Below, piece by piece: positions 1 through 8,933 of a stretch of 36,496 bases of DNA. Origin of the DNA: Deltaproteobacteria bacterium (GTDB taxonomy: Bacteria > Desulfobacterota > Desulfuromonadia > Desulfuromonadales > Geopsychrobacteraceae); assembly GCA_013152145.1 (NCBI GenBank), contig JAADGW010000230.1, positions 1-36,496 of the forward strand. The letters run 5' to 3'. Position 1 is the first letter of the stretch. Each line of letters opens with the position of its first letter. The notes under the pieces are model-generated. The model saw only the letters and a list, made by a program, of their open reading frames with translations. It ran no database searches and had not been told where the DNA came from. The position numbers and the translations under genes are program-made.

Positions 1-453
1 TTTTTTCTCGATGCGGTCGATTTCATCCGCAACTATGCCGATCGTTTCCATCACGCCAAAGAGGAAGATGTCCTGTTCGTTGCGCTGGTTGACAACGGTA
101 TGCCGGCAAAGCAGTCACCGATCGAAGCGATGCTGATAGAGCATGACCAGGGGCGGGCTTTCGTCCGGGCGCTGGAATCTGCCGCCGAAAAGGCTCTGGC
201 CGGAGAACCGGGACAGATTCCGCTGATCGCCGCAAACGCTAAAGGTTATGCAGAGCTGCTGCGTGGTCATATCGACAAGGAAGATAACATCCTCTACCCG
301 CTCGCCGAGCGGATACTGCCGGCGGAAGTTCGTCCCGGGATGTTGCAGAAATACCAGCAGGCCGCCGCAAAAACCCCCGGTCTGGAAGAGAAATACTGCT
401 GCCTGGTGGAAAAGTACGAACAACAGGCCGCCATGTCAGCGCCGCTTATCTGA
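1..453 (+). CDS. Hemerythrin HHE cation-binding domain protein (5' truncated by window edge)
   Basis: Frame 1 is open from base 1 and continues into the 100..453 ORF: FFLDAVDFIRNYADRFHHAKEEDVLF...EHDQGRAFVRAL...LLRGHIDKEDNILYPLAERIL, a typical HHE pattern of His/Glu ligands; stop at 451-453. Confidence 0.85.
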   Translation, partial: FFLDAVDFIRNYADRFHHAKEEDVLFVALVDNGMPAKQSPIEAMLIEHDQGRAFVRALESAAEKALAGEPGQIPLIAANAKGYAELLRGHIDKEDNILYPLAERILPAEVRPGMLQKYQQAAAKTPGLEEKYCCLVEKYEQQAAMSAPLI

Positions 454-456
454 TCT

Positions 457-1722
457 TTAACGTCCGGTCTGATCAAGCTGCGATAGCGGCGGACAGGCAC
501 CGACAATCCCTTCGGCGGCCATCTGCAGACGCTCCTGTTCTGACAGGCCGAGCAGATCACCGAGAATTTCCGTATTGTGCTCGCCAAGGAATGGCGGTGC
601 CTGGTGATACTCAACCGGCGTCTGCGAAAACTTCATCGGGCTGCCGACCAGTGAGATCTTCCCGGCCTGCTGATGCTCCAGTTCAATGCGCATCTGTCGG
701 GCCTCGATCTGCGGATCGCTAAAGACTTCAGCGAGAGTGTTGATCGGGCCACAGGGGATACCTTCTCCCTCCAGCAGGTTTGTCCAGTCCGTGCTGTCGC
801 GCCGCAGCAAGGCCTGTTCAAGGATCGGGATCAGTACCTTGCGGTTCTCGACCCGGGCCGCGTTGCTGACAAACCGCGGATCATCGGCCAGTTCAGAATG
901 GCCCGCCAAGCTGCAGAATTTGCGGAATTGTCCATCGTTGCCGATCGCCAGGATGATATGGCCATCGGCAGTTGCCAACGCTTGATAGGGGACGATATTG
1001 GGGTGGGCGTTGCCGAGTCGTTGGGGTTCACAGCCGCTGGTCAGATAGTTCATTGCCTGGTTCGCCAAGGTTGCGACCTGCACGTCAAGCAGCGCCAGAT
1101 CGATATGTTGTCCCTCGCCGGTTCGCTCCCGGTGGGCAAGAGCCGCCAGCACCGAGGTGCTGGCGTACATGCCGGTAAAAATATCGACGATCGCGACGCC
1201 GACTTTCATCGGTCCGCCCCCCGGCTCGCCATCGGGTTCCCCAGTAACGCTCATCATCCCGCCCATCCCCTGGATCAGAAAATCGTAGCCGGCTCGCTGC
1301 CGATAGGGCCCAGTCTGACCGAATCCGGTAATCGAACAGTAGATTAGCCGCGGATTGATCTGCTTCAGCGTTTCATAATCGAGCCCATATTTAGCCAGTC
1401 CGCCGACTTTGAAGTTCTCCAGCAGGATATCGCTCTGTTCCGCCAGACGACAGATCAGCTCCCGTCCTGCCGGACGGGTGAAATCGATACAGACCGATTT
1501 TTTGCCACGATTGGCGGAGAGAAAATAAGCGGCATCAGTCGTCGGGTTCCCTTCGCTATCGGTCAGGAAAGGAGGGCCCCAGCCACGGGTGTCATCTCCG
1601 ACTCCCGGCCGTTCGACCTTGATAACCTCAGCGCCGAGATCGGCCAGTGTTTGACCGGCCCAGGGACCGGCCAGTATCCGGCTGAGATCCAATACGCGAA
1701 TATGACTGAGCGGACCCGCCAT
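457..1722 (-). CDS. CaiB/BaiF (class III) CoA-transferase, possibly a glutarate/succinyl-CoA transferase
   Basis: MAGPLSHIRVLDLSRILAGPWAGQTLADLGAEVIKVERPGVGDDTR... is the classic family III CoA-transferase N-terminus; the substrate is inferred from the neighbouring gcdH. Confidence 0.9.
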   Translation of the reverse strand: MAGPLSHIRVLDLSRILAGPWAGQTLADLGAEVIKVERPGVGDDTRGWGPPFLTDSEGNPTTDAAYFLSANRGKKSVCIDFTRPAGRELICRLAEQSDILLENFKVGGLAKYGLDYETLKQINPRLIYCSITGFGQTGPYRQRAGYDFLIQGMGGMMSVTGEPDGEPGGGPMKVGVAIVDIFTGMYASTSVLAALAHRERTGEGQHIDLALLDVQVATLANQAMNYLTSGCEPQRLGNAHPNIVPYQALATADGHIILAIGNDGQFRKFCSLAGHSELADDPRFVSNAARVENRKVLIPILEQALLRRDSTDWTNLLEGEGIPCGPINTLAEVFSDPQIEARQMRIELEHQQAGKISLVGSPMKFSQTPVEYHQAPPFLGEHNTEILGDLLGLSEQERLQMAAEGIVGACPPLSQLDQTGR

Positions 1723-1879
1723 GATTGTTAATCCTTTCTTCTACAGTTCATAAGTCGGGAGCTTTTCGGTCAGAATTGGCAGCGGGCTATGGCGCGCTGA
1801 CATCGGCCAGCGCGTCAAAGCGATCCGCAGAGATTCGCCGATAAAGATTTCCGACAGCGGAAAGCCTTCTTTTCCAGAA

Positions 1880-3061
1880 TCAGCTGCGATAGGCTGGAAT
1901 GCCGGTAACCTGCTGGCCGATGATCAGGGTGTGCATATCGTGGGTTCCCTCGTAGGTGTAGACCGATTCCAGGTTGTTGGCGTGGCGCATGATCGGGTAT
2001 TCGCTCATGATGCCGTTGGCTCCCAGGATTGTCCGTGCGGTGCGAGCAATTTCCAGGGCGATGTGAACGTTGTTCCGTTTGGCCATGGAGACCTGGGCCG
2101 GGGTGTAGTTGCCGGCGTCCTTCAGCCGCCCCAGTTGCATGACCAGCAGCTGCCCCTTGGTTAGTTCGGTAACCATCTCGGCGAGTTTTTTCTGCTGCAA
2201 CTGATAGGAGGCGATCGGCTTGTCGAACTGGATGCGGCTCAGCGAGTAGTCGAGGGCGGTCTGGTAGCAGGCATCTGCTGCACCGAGTGCCCCCCAGGCG
2301 ATCCCGTAGCGGGCCTGGGTCAGGCAGCCGAGCGGTCCTTTGATTCCTTTGACGTGTGGCAGCAGGCTCTCTTCTTCGTTGACAATAATATCCTCGAGCA
2401 CCAGTTCGCTGGTCACCGAGGCGCGCAGGCTCCATTTGCCCGTCATCTTCGGTGCGCTGAAGCCGGGGGTGTCAGTCTTCACCAGAAAGCCGCGAATCCC
2501 GTCTTCGGTTTGTGCCCAGACGATTGCGACATCAGCGACACTGCCGTTGGTGATCCACATCTTGGTGCCGTTGATTTTCCACTTACCGTTTTTTTCGCGG
2601 ATCGCACGGGTGCGCATGCCGCTTGGATTGGAGCCGAAATCGGGTTCGGTCAGACCGAAACAGCCAATCACTTCACCGGTGGCCATGCGTGGTAACCAGT
2701 AATCCTTTTGTGCTTCGCTGCCGTAAGCGAAAATGGGATACATGACCAACGAGCCCTGCACCGAAGCGAAGCTGCGCAGGCCGGAGTCGCCACGCTCCAG
2801 CTCGTACATCAGCAGGCCGTAGGCAACGTTGGAGAGTCCGGCGCAGCCGTACTTCTCGGGCAGATTGGGGCCGAAAAACCCCAGCTCTCCCATCGGTTTG
2901 ATCAGCTCCGCGGGGAAGGTCTCATTGAGGGCGTGCTGCTCGATATCCGGCAGCACCCGCTCATTGACGAATTGCCGGGCGGTCTCCCGCACCAGTTTCT
3001 CCTCGTCGCTGAGAAGCCCCTGAAAATCCATGTAATCGGTGATGTCTGTACGTGTGCTCAT
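1880..3061 (-). CDS. gcdH: Glutaryl-CoA dehydrogenase (acyl-CoA dehydrogenase family)
   Basis: Start at MSTRTDITDYMDFQGLLSDEEKLVRETARQF (ATG at 3061; the longer ORF to 3259 is unlikely). Contains GCFGLTEPDFGSNPSGM, QARYGIAWGALGAAD and VYTYEGTHDMHTLIIGQ, closely resembling GCDH. Confidence 0.9.
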   Translation of the reverse strand: MSTRTDITDYMDFQGLLSDEEKLVRETARQFVNERVLPDIEQHALNETFPAELIKPMGELGFFGPNLPEKYGCAGLSNVAYGLLMYELERGDSGLRSFASVQGSLVMYPIFAYGSEAQKDYWLPRMATGEVIGCFGLTEPDFGSNPSGMRTRAIREKNGKWKINGTKMWITNGSVADVAIVWAQTEDGIRGFLVKTDTPGFSAPKMTGKWSLRASVTSELVLEDIIVNEEESLLPHVKGIKGPLGCLTQARYGIAWGALGAADACYQTALDYSLSRIQFDKPIASYQLQQKKLAEMVTELTKGQLLVMQLGRLKDAGNYTPAQVSMAKRNNVHIALEIARTARTILGANGIMSEYPIMRHANNLESVYTYEGTHDMHTLIIGQQVTGIPAYRS

Positions 3062-3155
3062 CTGTTGTCTCCTGTGTGTCCTGCAGCCGCGGGCAGGTGG
3101 GGAAGGGCCTTGCAGCCGCAGGCCCCCTGTCCGGGGTCGAATGTTCAGCTTAAAT

Positions 3156-3440
3156 TTAAAATCGGGGGGCCGGGTGACAGCTGCTGATGGCAAACTCCAC
3201 CAGCTTGTCCGGGCAACAAACCCGGTAGTTACCGTCAAAGCCCATTGCCGGAGATTCAATACCGAAGCGCGCGGTCATGATCCAGGGGTAGATTCCCGCC
3301 AGGGCCGTCACGCAGACTGGCGCTGATTCGCGGTAGTCGATCAGCGAACCGTTCAGGTAGATGGTCGCCCCTTTTTTCATCAGCGGGCAGCCGGAGTGGG
3401 TGACAACGATTTTGACTTTATTTTCTGGATCGACTTTCAA
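3156..3440 (-). CDS. Small TIGR04076-like protein
   Basis: 94 aa with GCPLMKKGATIYLNG...VCVTALAGIYPWIMTARFG...CCPDKLVEFAI, resembling the TIGR04076 pattern (conserved Cys, PW and CPD motifs). Confidence 0.55.
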   Translation of the reverse strand: MKVDPENKVKIVVTHSGCPLMKKGATIYLNGSLIDYRESAPVCVTALAGIYPWIMTARFGIESPAMGFDGNYRVCCPDKLVEFAISSCHPAPRF

Positions 3441-3460
3441 TACAGCCTCCGTATCAAGTT

Positions 3461-4795
3461 TCAGGTTCCGCCGGCCAGTTTCTGCGCTGCGGAGTGCTTC
3501 AGTTCTTGCAGCGACTCTTCTAGGATACTCAATCCTTGCTCCAGCTGCTCATCGGTGATCACCAGTGGCATCAGAACCCGCAGTACGTTGCCGAAATTGC
3601 CGCAAGAGATCAGGATCAGCCCCTTCTGATAACAGAGCTGGGTCAGTTTTTTCGCTTCTTCGGCCGCGGGTTCTTTGGTTTGCCGGTCGCGGACCAGTTC
3701 CAGCGCCAGCATCGGCCCCTTACCGCGCACCTCGCCAATGATTTCGTGCTCGGTCTGCAGTTTCTCAAAGCGGCTGCGCAGGGTTTCTCCCAACTGTTCG
3801 GCACGCTGCAGCAGGCCATCCTCAATCAGGATTTCCAGGACCGCTTGAGCCGCCCTCACTGCCAGCGGATTGCCTCCATAAGTACTGCCAAGGCCACCGA
3901 CATGCGGCTTGTTCATAATCTCGCTGCGGCCGGTCACGGCACTCAACGGCAATCCGGCGGCCAGACTTTTTGCGGTGGTGATCAGATCGGGTTCGATCCC
4001 CCAATGCTCGCAGGCGAAAACCTTGCCTGTCCGGCCCATGCCGGTCTGGACCTCGTCGACGATCAGCAGGATGCCGTGCTTGCGGCAGATCTGCTGCAGT
4101 TTGGGGAAATACTCCGGCGGCGGGGTGATAAAGCCCCCTTCGCCCTGGATCGGTTCGACGATGACCGCGGCAACCTGCTCGGCGGCAACGTGGGTGATGA
4201 AGAAATCCTCCAGCAGGTCGGCGCAGGCCACCTTGCAGTCGGGGTATTTCTGTCCTATCGGGCAGCGGTAGCAGTAGGCGTAGGGCATTCGGTAGGTTTC
4301 CGCCGCAAAGGGGCCGAAGCCGAATTTGTAGGGTTTGACCTTGCTGGTCAGGGTCATTCCCAGACTGGTCCGCCCGTGAAAACCGTTCTCGAAGGAGATC
4401 ACCGCCGGTCGTCCGGTAGCATAGCGGGCGATCTTTACAGCGTTTTCCACCGCTTCGGCACCGGAGTTGAGGAACATGGTCATCTTTTCCGCGCGCCCCG
4501 GTGCCAGTTCGTTGAGTCGGGCAGCCAGCTCGATGTAGGGCTCGTAGGGGGCGATATGAAAACAGGTGTGCAGGTACTTGTCGGCCTGATCCTTGATCGC
4601 TTCGACAACCTTGGGGTGACAGTGACCGACGTTGTTGACGCCGATGCCGCCGGCAAAGTCGAGCAGTTCCCGGCCGTCGGCGTCGATCATGATCGCTCCC
4701 TTGGCTGCGGTGATGAAAGACGGAGTGGTAACGGCCAGCCCCGGCGGGGTGTGCTGATTGCGAAGTTTCATCAATTGGTCATTGCGTGTGCTCAT
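3461..4795 (-). CDS. gabT: 4-aminobutyrate / 5-aminovalerate aminotransferase (class III PLP)
   Basis: NSGAEAVENAVKIAR, FHGRTSLGMTLTSKVKPYKFGFGPFA, PIQGEGGFI, VDEVQTGMGRTG and the Lys motif TTAKSLAAGLPLSAV. Confidence 0.9.
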   Translation of the reverse strand: MSTRNDQLMKLRNQHTPPGLAVTTPSFITAAKGAIMIDADGRELLDFAGGIGVNNVGHCHPKVVEAIKDQADKYLHTCFHIAPYEPYIELAARLNELAPGRAEKMTMFLNSGAEAVENAVKIARYATGRPAVISFENGFHGRTSLGMTLTSKVKPYKFGFGPFAAETYRMPYAYCYRCPIGQKYPDCKVACADLLEDFFITHVAAEQVAAVIVEPIQGEGGFITPPPEYFPKLQQICRKHGILLIVDEVQTGMGRTGKVFACEHWGIEPDLITTAKSLAAGLPLSAVTGRSEIMNKPHVGGLGSTYGGNPLAVRAAQAVLEILIEDGLLQRAEQLGETLRSRFEKLQTEHEIIGEVRGKGPMLALELVRDRQTKEPAAEEAKKLTQLCYQKGLILISCGNFGNVLRVLMPLVITDEQLEQGLSILEESLQELKHSAAQKLAGGT

Positions 4796-5156
4796 AAGCG
4801 TTGCTCCTTAGCTCTATAGGTTCCGTTCGGGACAAGCGAATATCCATGCGTAGCTGAGGTCGATCACCGTAATAAGGCCGCGGCGACAGTTGCCTGGTGA
4901 TTATTTATCATTCGACTGTCAGGCTTAATTTCAAAGACCGTACCAAGGCCAATAAACAGCCGTCATAGCTTGTTTTGAGACTGAGATGGGTACGCAGTGA
5001 GTGATGGTCCGGAGAAACTTTGTGGCAAGGAACGATAAATAGTTTCCGATTTGCATAAACCTTGCGTTTATGCATAATGCTGAGAGAGATCCGTTCAAAA
5101 ATGGATTTCAGCACACAAGAGTTTTGTTATGTCGCGGTAAAAAAGGAACCATAGAG

Positions 5157-6905
5157 ATGACCGATAATGATCTGAACTTCACTGGCGAAGCGTTGGATAA
5201 TTTACGCCACACCCTGCTGAATGCCGCTGGTGAAGGCTTGCTGGCGGTCAACACCCTTGGCATTACCCTGCTCGCCAACCGGGTTGCCCGCGAGGGTCTC
5301 GGTTGCTACCCGGGTATTTCCTTAAAAGAAGCCATCCCGGAACTCTGGCCACACGTCTCCGAAACCCTGCAAGACCGGCAGCGGCGGGTGGAAATCCCGG
5401 TGCAGCTGGGGGGAACCAGCTTTTTGACGCGGATCAGTCCCGTGCTGGCTGATGGCGAACTGGCCGGAGCGGTGTGTGTGCTTGAAGAACGCACCAAGCT
5501 GAATGAGCTGGCCGGTGAGATGCTCGCCTACCAGGATCTGACCCACGAACTGGACGCGATTATCGACTCATCCTCCGACGGTTTGTGGATCTGTGATGCT
5601 CAGGCCAAGGTTATCCGTATCAACCGGGCCTCGGAGCGGATCAACAACATCAGCGCCGAAGAGGTGGTCGGGCGCAACATGACCGAACTGATCGAGCACG
5701 GTTTCATCGACCGCTCGGTCACTTTTGAGGTCATCAAAACCGGGCAGGTCAGCAACATTTTGCAGCAGCGCGGCGAGCGCAAGCTGATCCTGACCGGGAC
5801 ACCGGTTTTTGACAGTGATGGCGCCCTGCTGCGGGTTGTGGTCAGCGAACGTGACATCACCGAAATCGACACCCTGCAGCGCAACCTGGAGGAGCAGGAG
5901 GCGATGAAGGATCAGTTCCGGCTGCAGGTACTGGAGCTGCAGCAAGCGTTCCAGAATTCGCGCCAGGTGATCGCCAGAAGCCCCTGTATGGTTAAGTCGC
6001 TGACCCAGGCATTGAAGGTCAGCGGAGCCAATTCGTCGGTGCTGATCCTCGGTGAATCGGGGGTCGGTAAAGGGTTGATCGCCGACCTGATCCACAAGAA
6101 TTCCAGCCGTGCCGAAAAGCCGATGATCAAGATCAACTGCGGCGCCATCCCCGAATCGCTGATCGAATCGGAATTGTTCGGCTATGAAAAGGGGGCTTTT
6201 ACCGGTGCCCAGGGGAGCAAACCGGGCTATTTCGAAATGGCCGACGGCGGCCTGCTGTTCCTTGACGAAATCGCCGAACTGCCGCTTTCCTCGCAGGTGA
6301 AACTGCTACGTTTTCTCGAAGATGGCCAGATCATGCGGCTGGGGGGGACCAAACCGAAAACCGTCGACGTGCGGATTCTCGCCGCCACTCACCGTGATCT
6401 GGAGAAGATGGTCGAAAAGGGGAAGTTCCGCCTCGATCTCTATTATCGGCTGAACGTTATCCCGATTTATGTCCCGGCGGTGCGCGAACGCAAAGACTGC
6501 ATTTTGCCGCTGATTCGCTACTATCTCGACCTCTTCGGCGAGCAGACCAAGGTCAGCAGACGCCTGACCAGGGCCGCCTCGGATGCCCTGCTTAACTACA
6601 GCTATCCCGGCAATGTCCGGGAGCTGATGAACCTCTGTGAACGGCTGGTGGTGATGTCTGAAACCGAACTGATCGACCTGCCCGATCTGCCCGGCCACGT
6701 AGCCCGCCGTGCTATCCAGGAGAACGCATCGACCAGCGACGATTGGCCCGAGCAGATGTCGCTGCGGCAGATCATTGAAAGCGTCGAGCGGGCGGTGTTG
6801 AACAAGGGAACGGAAAGATACAAGAACCAGGCACGCATGGCCGAGGCCCTCAATGTTAACCAGTCGACCATCACCCGCAAGCTGAAACGTTACGGCATCC
6901 GCTGA
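5157..6905 (+). CDS. PAS-domain sigma-54-dependent transcriptional activator (Fis/TyrR-type HTH), copy 1
   Basis: Start MTDNDLNFTG preceded by AAAGGAA. GESGVGKGLIADLIH (Walker A), ELFGYEKGAFTGAQ (GAFTGA), GGLLFLDEIAELPLSSQVKLLRFLEDG, C-terminal NQSTITRKLKRYGIR HTH. Confidence 0.95.
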   Translation: MTDNDLNFTGEALDNLRHTLLNAAGEGLLAVNTLGITLLANRVAREGLGCYPGISLKEAIPELWPHVSETLQDRQRRVEIPVQLGGTSFLTRISPVLADGELAGAVCVLEERTKLNELAGEMLAYQDLTHELDAIIDSSSDGLWICDAQAKVIRINRASERINNISAEEVVGRNMTELIEHGFIDRSVTFEVIKTGQVSNILQQRGERKLILTGTPVFDSDGALLRVVVSERDITEIDTLQRNLEEQEAMKDQFRLQVLELQQAFQNSRQVIARSPCMVKSLTQALKVSGANSSVLILGESGVGKGLIADLIHKNSSRAEKPMIKINCGAIPESLIESELFGYEKGAFTGAQGSKPGYFEMADGGLLFLDEIAELPLSSQVKLLRFLEDGQIMRLGGTKPKTVDVRILAATHRDLEKMVEKGKFRLDLYYRLNVIPIYVPAVRERKDCILPLIRYYLDLFGEQTKVSRRLTRAASDALLNYSYPGNVRELMNLCERLVVMSETELIDLPDLPGHVARRAIQENASTSDDWPEQMSLRQIIESVERAVLNKGTERYKNQARMAEALNVNQSTITRKLKRYGIR

Positions 6906-6920
6906 AACCGAATGGTGATC

Positions 6921-6995
6921 TTGCACAAATGCAAGATCGTCACCTGAACCACTCCCTCGTTGTACCCCTTCAACCCTATTTTTGCATTTGTGCAA
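6921..6995 (+). promoter_or_regulatory. Paired candidate upstream activator sites TTGCACAAATGCAA (6921-6934) and TTGCATTTGTGCAA (6982-6995)
   Basis: The two 14-mers are exact reverse complements of each other and each is a near-palindrome. They lie between the activator gene and a sigma-54 promoter match. Confidence 0.6.
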
Positions 6996-7110
6996 GGAAA
7001 TATGACCCCATATTTCCCTCCTCAATGCCTCCTTTCCGGGCGCATCCCGACAAAGCAGGCCCGATTCATACACACAGCTGTATCTGCGGCAAAACCGGCA
7101 AAACAGTGTT

Positions 7111-7126
7111 TGGCACCACCTTTGCT
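7111..7126 (+). promoter_or_regulatory. Sigma-54 (-24/-12) promoter TGGCAC-CACCT-TTGCT
   Basis: Matches TGGCAC-N5-TTGCW at every fixed position; lies directly downstream of a sigma-54 activator and upstream of the ALDH gene. Confidence 0.75.
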
Positions 7127-7206
7127 ATTTAATCGGGACAGACTGAGCTGCTGTTGATGCTCTGAGCTTCGCGGCATGAAAACTGAACCACTATGCCCTG
7201 AAAGTT

Positions 7207-7281
7207 TTGTAACTATTCAGCCGGATGGCCTTGGAGTGGGTAGTGCGAGGTCATATCCACCGCGCTGCTGAATAGTTACAA
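7207..7281. repeat. 15-bp perfect inverted repeat (TTGTAACTATTCAGC ... GCTGAATAGTTACAA) with 45-bp spacer; MITE/IS-remnant-like
   Basis: Arms 7207-7221 and 7267-7281 are exact reverse complements. Confidence 0.6.
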
Positions 7282-7352
7282 GGTTTTTAAATAAATCCGT
7301 ACATTTTCGCTGGCGTGTTGTGGCTATAACCACCGAATCAAAGGAGCAAACA

Positions 7353-8849
7353 ATGAAAACCGACACCATAACAACTGACATTTCTACCCTCACACAGGGC
7401 GCAATGATCCACGGTAAATGGGTCGATGGATCTGCTGGCACATTTGAGGTTCGCTCGCCTCACACGGGCGAAGTTTTACATAAGGTTGGCAAATGCTCGC
7501 CTGCCGATGTCGAAAAAGCCGTCACGTCTGCCAAAGCTGCCCAACTTGGCTGGGCAAACATGCCCTTAATTGAACGGGTGAAAATTCTGCGTCGTATTCA
7601 TGCCCTGTTTCTGGAGAGGGCGGAACCGATCGCGCAGATGCTCACTGCCGAGATCGGGAAAACTATCACTGATTCGCGGGAAGAGGTTTTTGAATATTCC
7701 GCACCCTCATGGGGAAAAGCGGCTGAGGAAGTCCTACGCCATCGCGGCTTGTCCCTGCCGTCCACGCAAGAACAGACAACCAACAAGCGACTTGTCCTCA
7801 CGCACCGCCCGCTCGGGGTCGTTGCTGCGATCACACCCTATAATTTCCCTACTGATATCTCCTCGATTGCCCTGGCACATATCGTGGCGGCTGGAAATAC
7901 GGTGGTCTGGAAGCCTTCGGAATATGCTGCTGTAGCCTGCGCAATGATGGCAGATATTTTTGTCGATGCGGGCCTTCCTGAAGGTGTAATCAACGTCATC
8001 CAAGGGGTTGGCGATGTGGGAGCCGCGCTGGTAGAGCATGAAGACATTAAGGGGGTTTTCTTTACCGGCTCGACCAAGACCGGGCGGGAGATTGCCATCA
8101 AGTGCGCACTCAAGCCACACCTTTTGGAACTTGGCGGAGATGGTCCCTTTATCATCCTGCCGGATGCGGACATCGACGCGGCAGTTGACGGCGCGATAAA
8201 TGGCTGTTTCTACTACTCCGGCCAAGTCTGCACCTCGGCAGAGCGCCTGCTGGTCCATGAGGACATCTATGACGAATTTGTTGAAAAATTTAAATCACGC
8301 GCTCGAAAACTGAAAATCGGAGACCCTAAGAACGAAGAGACCGAGATGGGGCCACTTTGTAATGAGACAACCTTGCACCGCGTCCGGGAACACGTGAAAG
8401 ATGCCGTAGCCAAAGGTGCAGCCATTGAACAGATTGGTCCAGAGGAGGGTTTGTACTTCCCCGCAACCATCCTGACCGGTGTCACTACAGATATGCTGAT
8501 CGTGCAGGAAGAAACCTTCGGCCCGGTCGCCCCGATCATCAAAATCGGTTCGGCTGAGGAAGCCATCAAGATCGCCAACTCCACAGGTTTGGGCTTGATT
8601 GCTTCGCTTTGGACCCGGGATCTGGCCACAGCCTGGCGCGTAGCCGAGGCACTGCCCCACGGGTCGGTCAATATCAATGAAACAAGCAACTACTGGGATC
8701 AGTTGGCACCCTTTGGCGGTACCGGGAACAGCGGTGTAGGTCGAGAGCTCTCACAATGGTTTTTGGAGTCGTTCACGGAACGCAAATTGATCGTCTTCGA
8801 TTTGGGCGGCGAGATTCGTTATGATCGCCGTGCGGAGGGTGGCTGGTAA
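7353..8849 (+). CDS. NAD(P)-dependent aldehyde dehydrogenase (semialdehyde dehydrogenase or GapN-like; substrate unresolved)
   Basis: ATG at 7353 preceded by AAAGGAG. ALDH motifs ITPYNFP, FTGSTKTGREI, LELGGDGPFIIL, catalytic SGQVCTSAER, EETFGPV. Confidence 0.9.
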   Translation: MKTDTITTDISTLTQGAMIHGKWVDGSAGTFEVRSPHTGEVLHKVGKCSPADVEKAVTSAKAAQLGWANMPLIERVKILRRIHALFLERAEPIAQMLTAEIGKTITDSREEVFEYSAPSWGKAAEEVLRHRGLSLPSTQEQTTNKRLVLTHRPLGVVAAITPYNFPTDISSIALAHIVAAGNTVVWKPSEYAAVACAMMADIFVDAGLPEGVINVIQGVGDVGAALVEHEDIKGVFFTGSTKTGREIAIKCALKPHLLELGGDGPFIILPDADIDAAVDGAINGCFYYSGQVCTSAERLLVHEDIYDEFVEKFKSRARKLKIGDPKNEETEMGPLCNETTLHRVREHVKDAVAKGAAIEQIGPEEGLYFPATILTGVTTDMLIVQEETFGPVAPIIKIGSAEEAIKIANSTGLGLIASLWTRDLATAWRVAEALPHGSVNINETSNYWDQLAPFGGTGNSGVGRELSQWFLESFTERKLIVFDLGGEIRYDRRAEGGW

Positions 8850-8873
8850 AGGCGGTTGCTGCATTTAACAATT

Positions 8874-8922
8874 CCCAGAATCAGTGAGAGAGGCGATGAA
8901 CACCTCTCTCACTGATTCTGGG
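8874..8922. terminator. Hairpin between convergent genes (20-bp perfect stem, 9-nt loop)
   Basis: CCCAGAATCAGTGAGAGAGG-cgatgaaca-CCTCTCTCACTGATTCTGGG, located between ALDH (+) and GAPDH (-) 3' ends. Confidence 0.8.
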
Positions 8923-8933
8923 ATGATAATAAA

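Noticed and set aside
1815-2435. 206-aa minus-strand ORF inside gcdH
   Set aside because: Arg/Pro-rich alternate-frame translation of gcdH; not protein-like.
3536-4819. 427-aa plus-strand ORF opposite gabT
   Set aside because: Antisense shadow of a clearly conserved aminotransferase; composition is low-quality and no family was recognised.
4796-5050. Sigma-54 promoter for gabT on the minus strand
   Set aside because: Scanned for WGCAA-N5-GTGCCA / GC-N10-CC with flanking consensus and found no convincing match.
6306-7073. 255-aa minus-strand ORF opposite sigma-54 activator copy 1
   Set aside because: Antisense shadow ORF that also covers the candidate UAS region; no family support.
7353-8849. 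Firm assignment of the ALDH as GapN
   Set aside because: General resemblance only; catalytic motifs fit many ALDH subfamilies and the polyamine context equally supports a semialdehyde dehydrogenase.
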